Source of the DNA: Paraspadella gotoi
Taxonomy: Eukaryota > Chaetognatha
Assembly (NCBI GenBank): GCA_051294375.1
Contig: CM119269.1
Location: 17,033,143-17,097,142, forward strand
Direction of reading: 5' to 3'
Length of the DNA stretch: 64,000 bases
Below the pieces are notes generated by a model. That model searched no databases and was not told where the DNA came from. It saw only the letters and a list, made by a program, of their open reading frames with translations. Below, one piece after another: positions 45,381 through 55,904 of this stretch; the stretch's first letter is position 1; each line of letters starts with the position of its first letter. The translations under genes and the position numbers were made by a program.

Positions 45381-47900
45381 GGGCATTAAGGTGGAATGCG
45401 AGTAAGGAGTTAAAGGTTTACCTCTCGGTATTTAGTTACTTAAGTAGCATGGACTAGAAATGAAAATATGAAACTAACTTTTTATAACTATTACAGACAC
45501 ATGTAGGGCATTTTTCCACTATTGCAAATTATAATATGGCAAAAGAGATTAAGATACATAATTTAATGTGGATTTTTTTTCTTTCTCTCTTTATGTTCCT
45601 TTCTATCCCCAAAATGTTATAATTGCCAAATGAAATGTCTTTCAATTTAAAGATAAATTAAAAAAATTATTTATATTTCATAGATTGTAAAGGTATTTTT
45701 TTTGGGCTTGCAACAAATCAAGCATTGAAAATAACTTAGCAGAAGACATGAAAAAGAGATAGTAAATTGTGAGGTAGTGAGAAAGATTTAAAGAGAAAAA
45801 AATGTGGCCCTGGGCTTCCTTGATCGCAAACAGCTCAGATTTTTGTTTAATTTGCCATAATAGTCTGGGAAGAGACAATGATTATGCTTCTAATTAAAAA
45901 AACCCAAGTTGATGAATGGGTGATAAGGTGTCAATAGTCGGGTCATCAACTAATGTATCGATTTTATTATTTAATTGTAATTAACTTTGTAGAGACCTGT
46001 TATAAATTATTCCTTATATGTCCTATCATTCACGCAGATGTTTTTAAAATATGGAGAATGAAAGAGAGTTTATGCCTGATACAAATCAAATTTTAGCCTG
46101 ACTCCTAGTGAATCTATGTCATGAGGTGAGAGAAGAGAGAACGATGTAACACGGGTATTTTTGGTTTCTCATTTGCAGTTGAATGAAATGAAAAATCAAA
46201 ACAAGATATTTTCCCATTCATTGTTTTTGGCAAAATTTTAAATGATAGGTCTTCCTTTTCCAAATTTTTATAGCGATTGGTTTTGTCGAGTTTTTAAGTT
46301 TTGTTTTCCCACATGCAAATAAGAAGTTGGTAATTGGGAGCAGAATCTTATTTTGGGAAGCAAAATTAAAACTATGAAAGTTGGTGGGTGGCTGGCAAAT
46401 TGTTGGGCTAAACTGCCAGTTTAGCACTTATTATAATTAATAATAAGGCCATTCATAGACATTTATCAAATTAGTAATTTGAAAACTTTGAGTCTTTCCC
46501 CACACAATATTTTCATTTTATCTTCAAACCGATCTGATGAAGTTTCGTTGATGAGCTACTGGTAGATGAGGTTAAATCCAGCGATATAGCCCATTTCCTG
46601 TGAGAAAGCATTTAATAGACGATTGGGCGACTTATTTTCTTTTCTGCTAGTAGAGATGGCATCCAAAACATCTCCCGTTTCTTGACATGGGATTCACATA
46701 ATATATGTTTGTTATTGATAAAGAACGTTTAGGAGTAGTGATCACCAGGGAAAAAAAAACTAAAAACATGGATCCAAAAACACGCAGGACGTTTCTGATT
46801 GAATCTAAAAACAGGACTGAAAAGTATTTCTCGTTTCCCTCACTTAGAATGCGACTTATTAAAATATGGTGAAAAATTGACTGGACAGAAGAAAAAATTT
46901 GAGGGAATGCCGGGTGAGAGAGAGACGAAGTCATTAGCATTGTTTCTCATTTTTAGAAGAATGCTTCATTCAACAGAAAAGAGAGAGAGAAAGAGAAGAG
47001 AGAGAGAAAAAGAATATAATTTGTTTAAATAAATCAAATCAAATAAGAGTCTGCCATTTACCTATAAAATTAAATTTTTAATGGAGTTTTGATTTGTTAA
47101 ATTTGATTGGTTACTAACAAAGAACTCTTGCGCTCCGCGCATGCAACAGACGATTGGAAAGATGGGAAGAAAAAAGCAAAGATATGGAGAGATATAGTAT
47201 AAAAAAGAGAGTAAGGAGAAAGAAATGGATATTGAGCTCACGGGGGAGGTAGAAAGGCAAATTATGGGAATGGCATTTCAAACTTGGGGGGAAAAAAAAT
47301 TTAAGTCTTAAACGAGGGTTAGGAAAGTGGGCAGTTTATGATAGCAAAAAGGAGAAGAAAAAGAGCAAGGGGAGTGAGATTAAGCGCAAAAGAATAGAGA
47401 GGAGATATGCCACGTTAAGTAAGAGAGAGAGAAAGAGAGAGAAAAAGAGGCAAAATATTAAGAGAGAATTTCAAGTATTATTTGCCCCGGTTGATGAGTT
47501 TGGCTTTCTTTTGCTTTGTTTCAGGTCACTTTCTTACTTTTTAACTGTTGTTACTCTTGGTTGATATTGTTTAAAAATCTTAGTGCAATTGTTATGGTGC
47601 GAAAAATATTCATTCGCAAATAACTTTTTAGCCTAAAAAAATCTTAAAAATACAAGGGATTAGGGGGGGAGGGGGGAGGGAGGGGATGAGGATTTTTTTC
47701 AAAGGTCACGTGACCGATATTTGGAACTCAAAATCACATGCTCGCGATTTGCCTATTTTTTTTATTTGAATTGGAGAAAAATGCGTGTGATGCCCGGATA
47801 TTTTAATAATACATTGCTGTTGTGAAATGAAAGAGCAGTAGCAAAGGGGTGGCAAACAAAAATAATCGGGAGGGTAAAAGATTTTGGAAAGAAATTGATA
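45381..47900. other. AT-rich, gene-free stretch
   Basis: No coding region is supported. A purine-rich (GAGA) segment lies at about 46,980-47,460, and GGGGGGAGGGGGGAGGGAGG lies near 47,665. A palindromic E-box GGTCACGTGACC occurs at 47,704. Confidence 0.45.
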
Positions 47901-47909
47901 CGACAGAGA

Positions 47910-48540
47910 TCTGCCTTATTGAGCATTTATGCATGAAAGGATACAACTTTTCCCCAGATTGAGCATTTCTCAAGAAGGAGAACAACTTTTGCCTAAAGGG
48001 TAGCAAATATGCAAGGAAAGACAAATTGTTTACCCTTATTGAGCATTTTCTCAAGAAAGGAGATAACTTTTGCCCAAAGTGTAGCAATGATCAAAAGAGA
48101 CAAACTTTTTTCCCCTTATTGAGGCATTTTTTATGAAGCGAGACAACTTTTCCCTGGATATGAACATTTATCAAGAAGGAAAAATACTTTTGCCCAAGAT
48201 GTAGCATTTATCAAGGAGACAACTTTTCGCCTAGATTGAGCAGATGTAGCATGTTATCCAAGAAGGAGACAACTTTTCCGCCTAGATGTAGCATTTATGC
48301 AAGGAGACAAACTTTTTCTCCAGATTAAGCATTTTGCAAGAAGGAAAAACTTTTCTCCAAGAGTGAGAATTTTTTAACAAGGAGATAACTTTTTCGCCCA
48401 GAATTGAGGCATTTAGCAAGGAGACAAACTTTTTCAACCAAGATTTAGTATTTTCTCAAGAACACAGACAACCTTTCCTCAATTGAGAATTTTTCAAGAA
48501 GAGACAACTTTTTCGCGCAGCATTGAGCATTTTTCAAAAA
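47910..48540 (+). repeat. Degenerate tandem array, about 38-bp unit
   Basis: Units read approximately TTGAGCATTTATCAAGAAGG then AGACAACTTTTGCCCAGA. They recur about 16 times with many one-base insertions and deletions and with alternation of TTGAGCAT and TGTAGCAT versions. Confidence 0.8.
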
Positions 48541-48631
48541 AGGTTTAAGGGTGAAGTGTCCAGGGTTAACATTAGGGATAAAGAGGCTTTAGAGTTAGAA
48601 TTAGGTAAAGGATTTGATATTGGCTTTACAG

Positions 48632-50905
48632 ATGTATTCCTGTGCAAAATTTATTCCTGTGCAAATTTATTCCTGTGCAAATTCATTCCGGTGCAAATTC
48701 AGTCCTGGTGGCAAATTGCATTCCTGTGTAAATCAATCCTTTGCAAAATTCATTCTTGTGCAAATTCAATCCGTGTGCAAATTCAAGTCCTGGAGCAAAT
48801 TCAGTTCTATGAGCTAATTCATCCCGTGAGAAAATCATTCCTGTGCAAATTTATTCGCTGTTGGCAAATTCATTCCTGTGCAAATTCATTCCTGTAAGCA
48901 AATTCAAATCCTGGTGCAATTCTTTATGTTAGCAACAAATCTATGCCCCTGTGCAAATTCAATTCCTAGTGCAAATTTTTTCATGATGTTATGATTCATC
49001 CTGTGCCAATTCATTTCTGTGCAAATTCTTGCCTGTGCAAAATTCATTCCTGTGCAAATTCATTCCTAGTGCAGAATTCCAAACCCTGTGCAAATTCATG
49101 TCCTGTGCAAATTGCAGTTCCTGTGCAAATTTAATTCCTGTGCGGCAAATTCCATTCCTTGTGCAAAAATTGCATTCCCTGTGCAAATTTAATTCCTGTG
49201 CAAATTCCATTCCTGTGCAAATGCCCAGCCCTGGTGCAAATTCATTCCTGGTGCAAAATTTATTGCGCTGTGCAAATTCATTCCTGTGCAAATTCCAACC
49301 GCTAGTGCAAATTCAATTCCTGTGCAAATTCATTCCTGTACAAATTTATTCCTTGGGCAAATTCATATCCTTTGTGCAAATTTATTCCTGTGCAAATATT
49401 CCTGTGCAAATTCATTCCTGTGCAAATTCATTAACTGTGCAAATTCATTCCTGTGCAAATTAATTCCTGTGCAAAATTTCATTCCTGGCAAATTCAATTC
49501 CTGTGCAAATTGAAATCCGGTGCAAATTTCACTTTGCTGTAACAATTTAATCCTGTGCAAAATTCATTCCCTGTGCAAATTCAATCCTGTGCAAATTCAT
49601 GTCTAGTGCAATTTATTCAGTGCACAATTTATTCCTGTGCAAATTTATTCCTGTGGCAAATTTATTTCCGCTGCAAATTAATTCCTGTGCAACTTCATTC
49701 CCTGTGGCAAATTCATTGCCTGTGGCAAATTCATTCCTGTGCAAATTCTTTCCTGTGCAAATTCATTTCCTAGTGCAAATTCAATCTGTGGGCAAATTCA
49801 TTCCTGTGCAAATTCATCCTTTGCAAATTCATTCTTGTGCAAATCAATCCTGTGCAAATTCAATCCTGAAGCGAAATTCATTCTTGAGCTAATTCATCCC
49901 TGAGAAATTCGATTCCTGTGCAAATTTGTTCATGGTGCATATTCATTTCCTATGCCAATTTTTGCCTGTGTGCAAAAATTTATTCCTGTTGCATATCATT
50001 CCTGTGGCAGAATTCATTCCTGTTACGAAATTCAATCCTGTGCAAATTCCTTCTGTTTTAAAATGTTATCCCTTTGCAAATTAATTCCTGTGAAAACTTG
50101 TTCTTTTAAAAAAATGTATTCCTGTGCAAATCTAGTCCGCTGTGCGAAATTCATTCCTTGTGCAAATTTTTCAATGTTGTAATATTCAATCCTGTGCCAA
50201 TTCATTCCTGTGCAAATTTATTCCTGTGCAAAATTAATTCCTGTGCAATTCAGTCCTGTGCAAAATTCATTCCTGTGCAAATTTCAACCCTGTGGCAAAT
50301 TCCATTCCGTGGCAAATATCATTCCTGTGCAGATTTATTCCTGGTGGCAAATTCCATTCATGTGCAAATTCATTCATTGTGCAAATTGAATTCCTGTGCA
50401 AATTCATTCCTGTGCAAAGTTCAATTCCTGTGCAATTTCAACGCCTGTGAAATTCATTCCTGTGTAGATTTATTCCTGTGGCAAATTCATTCCTGTGCAA
50501 ATTCCATCATGTACAAATTCATCCTGTGCGAAATTCATTCCTGTGGCAAAAGTTCATTACTGTGCAAATATTAACTCAATGTGCAAATTCCATGTTTGTC
50601 ACAAATTTTAATCCTGTGCAAATTCATTGTGCCGCTGTGCAAATCCATTCCTGTGCAAATTCATTCTGTGCCAGAAATTTTATTCGCAAGTGCAAATTTA
50701 TTCCTGTTCAAATTTTATTCCTGTGGCAATTTATTACTATGAAGAATCTATTCTATGCAAATTCATATCATGTGGCAAACTTATTCATGTTCATATTAAA
50801 TCCTGTGCAAATTCATATTTGTGCAAATTCATGTTCTGTGCAAAATTCGTTCCCTGTGCAAATTCTTGCCTTTTCAGAATGTAATTTCTGCGCAAAATTT
50901 ATAAC
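48632..50905 (+). repeat. Minisatellite of 16-18-bp units, ATTCCTGTGCAAATTC
   Basis: More than 100 units with the core CCTGTGCAAATTCATT run over about 2.27 kb. One-base insertions and deletions are frequent, so the frame drifts. The open frames over it (peptides like SCANSFLCKFIPVQI) are translations of the repeat, not proteins. Homopolymer-like indels may be real divergence or unpolished sequence. Confidence 0.92.
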
Positions 50906-50929
50906 TAAGTGATAGGATTATTTTTGTTA

Positions 50930-51185
50930 GTGTGAAAAAATTAAGTTAGGGAGGTTAGGGTTAAGGAGTGAGGTTAGGGATGCATAGGTCGATAATTAAG
51001 TTACAAAATTATGTAGGTTACGGTTAAAGGTTAGGAACTAGGGTTAAGGGGTTAGGGGTCAGGGAATTAACATTAAGGAATAAGGCTTAGGGTTAAGGTC
51101 CAGAATTAGGTTAAGAATAGTATTAGGGTTTAGGGATTGAGGGTTTATGGGATTAGGTTATAAGTTTAAAAAATATGTTAAGGTT
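50930..51185 (+). repeat. Degenerate TTAGGG-like (telomere-like) tract
   Basis: GGTTAGGGTTAAGGAGTGAG, GGTTAAGGGGTTAGGGGTCA and TTAGGGTTTAGGGATTGAGG are imperfect repeats of TTAGGG with many variants. They directly follow the minisatellite. Confidence 0.7.
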
Positions 51186-52780
51186 AAAATATTTGAAAAA
51201 TTGCAGAATTGTAAATTAAATTAAATCAAACTGAAAACAACTAAACTCAGCTAACCACAAGTTAAAAGTAGTTGTTTAGTTGGTATTGGTAACGAGCATT
51301 CTTTTTTGAAGTTTGAAGGTACTTGTTCTAACCCTGTAGCGATATTTTTATAGCTGGTAGGCTAAACTTTGATCCCGCGGTAAGTATTTTTTTTAAAATT
51401 TAAGCAAAAAAATAGCAAAAAATAATAAATAGAAAATAAATGATGATGATTATTAAGAAAGTCGGTATACATGAGAATATAAAAATAAATATTTGAAAAC
51501 GCAAAAAGTAGAATCGATAGAATTTCTTGGATAAGTTTTTAAACTCAAGCGTAATTCAGTAAAGCCTTATGGATTGTGTTAATAAGGTTTAAAAATATAT
51601 TAAGGTTAAAATATTAGGTATAGAAACAATGGTGTATAAGCTAGTAACTTGGTAAACGAGGCATTCCTTTTATCCTGAAGTTTAAGCTGGTTTTCAATTC
51701 TGTCATAATAATTTTTTTTAAAATTTAAGAAAAAGTAAATGTAATGATATTTTAAGAAGAGCGCTAATAATAATTATAGATAATGGCAATATGTATAACA
51801 TGCGAATTAAATTCAATTAAAAGAATAAAAAAGATAAAAATTTCTTAGATTAAATCCAAGCGTATTCAGTAAAAGTTAGTATTCTTTAATGAAAACATTT
51901 AGAAAAGTTGAAAAGAGCAATAAAAATAACAGTGAAATTAACAGTAATATGTTTTACAAAAGGTTTTTTAACAAACTGAAAGTATTATCCAGAATATTAT
52001 CATTAATAAAATTAATTACCAAACATAATGGTACGCATTATGATTATTCGTTTACGCCTATTAATAAAATCATCATTCAAGTATAAAAAACTTTCAAAAA
52101 AAATAGAAAAAACCGCAAATGTTATCATTTTTAAATAGAGTTTGTATTCTTTGATGCTGACGTTTTTTTGGTCTTCAGAATAATAATTGGTCAAAATAGG
52201 GGCGCCAAAAAATATGCTAAAAACTATTAAAAAGTTTCTCTTTTTCATACAAACTCAAAATTTTAAATTGAAATCATCATTCAAAATATAAAACTTTAAA
52301 AAAAGACATAAAAACGCCAAACGTATATACTTTTATATAGTGTTTGTTATTTCATTTTGATGCTGACCGTTTTGGTCTTTCAAGAATATATTGTCAAAAA
52401 TAGGGCGCCAAAAATATTCCTTAAAAAACTATTAAAATAGTTTCTGCTTTCATATCAAACTAAAAATTTAAATGGATGGATCAAATTTGTACTTTTTTCG
52501 TAGCCAATAAAAAACTATCGTCACTCAGTATCCAAAATTGCAGGACGCATAAGGAAGGTCTGCGTCACACTCTGTCGGCAGCAACGGTCAACGAGAATGT
52601 CGCGAATCAAAAAGTGACATGCGCGCAAAGCGTGTCACAGTCCCGGTCACATCAGAACGAAGATTTTGGTGTGACCGGGTGCAAGCAATAAGAAGAAGAT
52701 ATTATGTGACATGTCACTCACGTCACATGCTTCACGAGCCAATCAAGAGTCGCGCGCATCAATAAGGAAGAAAAATAATA
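51186..52780. other. AT-rich stretch with a tandem duplication
   Basis: About 200 bp at 52,065-52,262 is repeated at 52,272-52,470. Shared blocks are ATCATCATTCAA, GTTTGTATT/GTTTGTTATTTC, TTTGATGCTGACGTTTTTTT and GGCGCCAAAAAATAT. No gene is supported. The 71-codon frame at 52,476-52,691 has no splice or family support. Confidence 0.55.
52642..52679. repeat. Hairpin CCCGGTCACA ... TGTGACCGGG
   Basis: A perfect 10-bp inverted repeat with an 18-base loop, in a locally GC-richer patch containing further GTGAC/GTCAC motifs. Confidence 0.7.
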
Positions 52781-52784
52781 TTCG

Positions 52785-54200
52785 TTTTCTTTCTTTGTTT
52801 TTGGTTTTCTTTCTTTCGCTTTCTTATCTTTCTTTCTTTCTTTCTTTCCTTTATATGGGTGATAAATTCTTGTCGTTTCTTGTCTTTTCTTTTCTTTCCT
52901 CTTTCCTCGGCTTGCTGCTGTCTGTCTGTTTCTTACTTTCTTTCTTTATTTCTTTTTCCAGCGTCTCTCTTCCGGAAACCGGGGCGCCAAGGGAAATTTT
53001 CGCTGCGACGGCATATAGCGAAGAGATGAGCTGAGACTAGGAGGGTCACACTCGGAAGGTAGCGAAAAGTTGATTAGTTTATGGGAGAGTTAAGTATATA
53101 ATTCGCTGGAGGTTAATTAAGGCCTGCGAAAGAGAATATTGTCATTTCCTTCTTCCTCCGATTTCATAAGAGTCCGAGATCTGTGGTGACTCGTGAAAAA
53201 AGGATCACGTGGTGTGAACAGGAGTTTCACTAAATGCAGACGAATTCCTTTGCTGTCAACATAAACGGACGCGATCGGTCCGTAAGAAGACCAAAGGATT
53301 TACAGCGCACGAGTGGAATTGGCAGTTCGTTTCTTAATACCTAGTCAGGTTCTGTTGTGTGTATATTTTTTGGCGGCTAATAAAAATCTCCTTTGGCCGT
53401 GGAATTTTTTCTTAATCTTTAGAAACGTATATTCAAAAATCTTCGCGTCGGCCCAGTATGATTCGGCGTCCCCTTAATCGCGCCTTATGCCTCCATTTTC
53501 CCTCCTAATGGTCCTATATTTCTCGATTACCGGCCCCCGGCCCTTTTCGAATTTTTTTTATTTTTGAATCCATTTTTAATTCAACGCCATCGACTGACTG
53601 GCATTTAGTGACGGTTTGTTTAGAACTTCTCCGTTTGAATTTCTGCACCTTTTCTCTTCAGTCGTTTTGCATATTTTGTAATCAAAATAACGTTTTTTTT
53701 TCCGCAGATTTTGACGGAACGAGGAATTTTTTCTCTTCGTTCAGAGTAGGGTGAAAAAAAAAGTTACAAACTATTAGTGTAGGACAGAAATTCTTTCTTT
53801 TTTAAGATCTCCAGCTCGCTTCCATTAACCAAATTGGATCTTCTTTCCAGGTAACAGAAAGGGACTGAATCCAAAGTTCGGCAGCTAAGTTTTCGTGGTG
53901 CCATCCTCCAATTTTTGTAATCGATACGTCGAAAAAAGTCAGCTCACACAGTCGAACCGTCATATCGACCATACGCGGCTTTTTCACCTCCCTCTGCCAC
54001 GGCGTTTGCCATCAGCTCGCTGCGGCCCCGCCCTACCGCCGACTCCTCATTGCCCCGCTCCTTCGGTTTGTCAGCGAAACGAAATGGCGTTTCCTTCCCG
54101 TTAACGTGTACTTATCTCTTTTACGATTGTCCGACTCGCCTAGGATATAGATTTGTCACTTCTCTCTTTCTCCTGCTCTCTCTCTCTCTCATCTCTCTCA

Positions 54201-54235
<35 letters not shown>

Positions 54236-54256
54236 GTTCCTCCTCTCTCTCTCCTC
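52785..54256 (-). repeat. Inverted, noisy copy of 58,660-60,330
   Basis: Reading the minus strand of 58,660-60,330, the order of blocks is reproduced: a TTTC microsatellite; GAGACTAGGAGGGTCACACTC; GGTTAATTAA; TAGAAACGTATATT; CCTCTTCGTTCA; GTGGTGCCATC; CATATCGACCATA; GATTGTCCGAC; ATATAGATTT; then a CT-rich end. The copy carries many small indels and substitutions compared with the cleaner forward version. Confidence 0.75.
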
Positions 54257-54281
54257 NNNNNNNNNNNNNNNNNNNNNNNNN
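54257..54281. other. Assembly gap (25 N)
   Basis: Run of N placed directly after a CT-rich tract. Confidence 1.
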
Positions 54282-54367
54282 AAATCTCGTCGATCTCGAC
54301 TCTTGAAAATCGGAGGAAGAGAAATGGATATTCTTTTGGCAGGTTAATTAACCTCAGGAATTAATTA
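54282..54367 (+). repeat. Short fragment homologous to about 60,027-60,137
   Basis: AAATCTCGTCGATCTCGACT, GATATTCTTTTGGCAG and GGAATTAATTA match the forward sequence at 60,027-60,137. The fragment is isolated between two 25-N gaps. Confidence 0.75.
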
Positions 54368-54392
54368 NNNNNNNNNNNNNNNNNNNNNNNNN
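54368..54392. other. Assembly gap (25 N)
   Basis: A second 25-N run, 86 bases after the first. Confidence 1.
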
Positions 54393-55737
54393 ATGGGGGA
54401 AAAATCATCAATAGGGAGAAGAAGTTGAATTTATATTTTTTTAAATCTAATCTTAAAAATATTACATATTGATATATATAATATATTGTGATGTCGCTAA
54501 TTTAAAATATTTTTGTTTTGTATTTTTGTTCTTTAATATATAAAGATGACATATAACGACGCGTTCGGGTTGGGGGGGTCGTCACTCATCGTCGTGGGGG
54601 GTCGTGTGTTGTCACCGGTCGGGGGGCGTTCGCGCCCTTCCATCCAGGGGGGTGCATCATGCGGTCTTGCCCACGGTGGGTGGTGTTCCTTCAACTATCC
54701 GAGCGCGAGTTTGACTTTTTTGGTTCGCCTTTTGTTTTCGATCCCGCTTCCTTATCATTATCTCTTCTCTCTCTCTCTCTCTCTCTCTCCCCTCTCTCTC
54801 TCCTCTCTCTCTCTCCTTCTCTCTCTCTCTCTCCCTCTCTCTCTCTCTCTTTCTCTCTCTGCTTTAGACGGTCCGCGAAGTGGATCTCCATTGTGTTTCT
54901 CTCGAAGTCGCACTGTGGACGGAAGAGGCATGAACCTTTTGAGCAACAAGGTCATCCGTCGAGGAAACAACGACGACGACGACGCGGCACGACGACGACC
55001 GTTCGATAGTGCGATAACGTTATTTTAAACATAACGAAATTGAAAATCACCCATTCGACTCGATGTTCGTAACAAACTTATCTGGCCATTGAAAATGATT
55101 AGCTTATGAGCATAAGTTTGTTGGAATTCGGCTTTGAATCATTTTCTTTCGGCTGTCTGCTTAGAAAACTTTTTGTTGACATAACATTATTAATATTAGT
55201 CAATAATTGCCGTCAGAGTAAACAAAAGAACAAACGATATGGGACCAGATTGCACGAACATTTCTTTTTTCCTCCAAATCCGTTCCTTCAATTGGCAAAG
55301 CGGAAGCCACTTTCTCTTCCTCTATTCTAAATGCCACAATTTCGCCGGCGTGAAATTGAATTTTCATCTTCTCTTTTGTCGTTCAAACGCTAAATCCTCA
55401 AGCCCGCCCCGCCGCCAGCCGCCCGCCCCCGCTAGCCCGCTTGCCATCTCGACTGTTATTAAACGCTTCTAACCACTTTAACGACTGCTCCCCCCTTTTC
55501 CCCAACCCCCAACCCCCCCTGCTCCGACTCGTCAAACAAAATAGAACATTAAAGAGCGGAATTTCCCTTCGCAAAAATTTCTCGTTTAAATTTTCTCTCT
55601 TAAATTTGGATCAGGGATCTCGAACACCCCTTTCGTTATATAATTTATCTCGCATCTCGGTATATAGTTATTATACCATGGATGGACGCGCTTTCGCACG
55701 GTCTCTCCTCTCTCTCTCTACTCTCTCTCTCCTCTCT

Positions 55738-55774
<37 letters not shown>

Positions 55775-55872
55775 ATCTCTCTCCTCTTCTCATTCTTTCT
55801 CCAATGATAAACGGTTATGAATAGTCAATAATAGTCTAAGTAATAGTATCCTTTCAATCTTCATTTCCGTTA

Positions 55873-55904
<32 letters not shown>

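Noticed and set aside
48523-50912. Long open frames with cysteine-rich peptides (SCANSFLCKFIPVQI type)
   Set aside because: They are translations of the GTGCAAATTCATT minisatellite. The frame shifts with each one-base indel, and both strands are open for the same reason.
50930-51185. True telomere
   Set aside because: The TTAGGG-like units are highly degenerate and the sequence continues into unrelated DNA, so it is at most interstitial or decayed.
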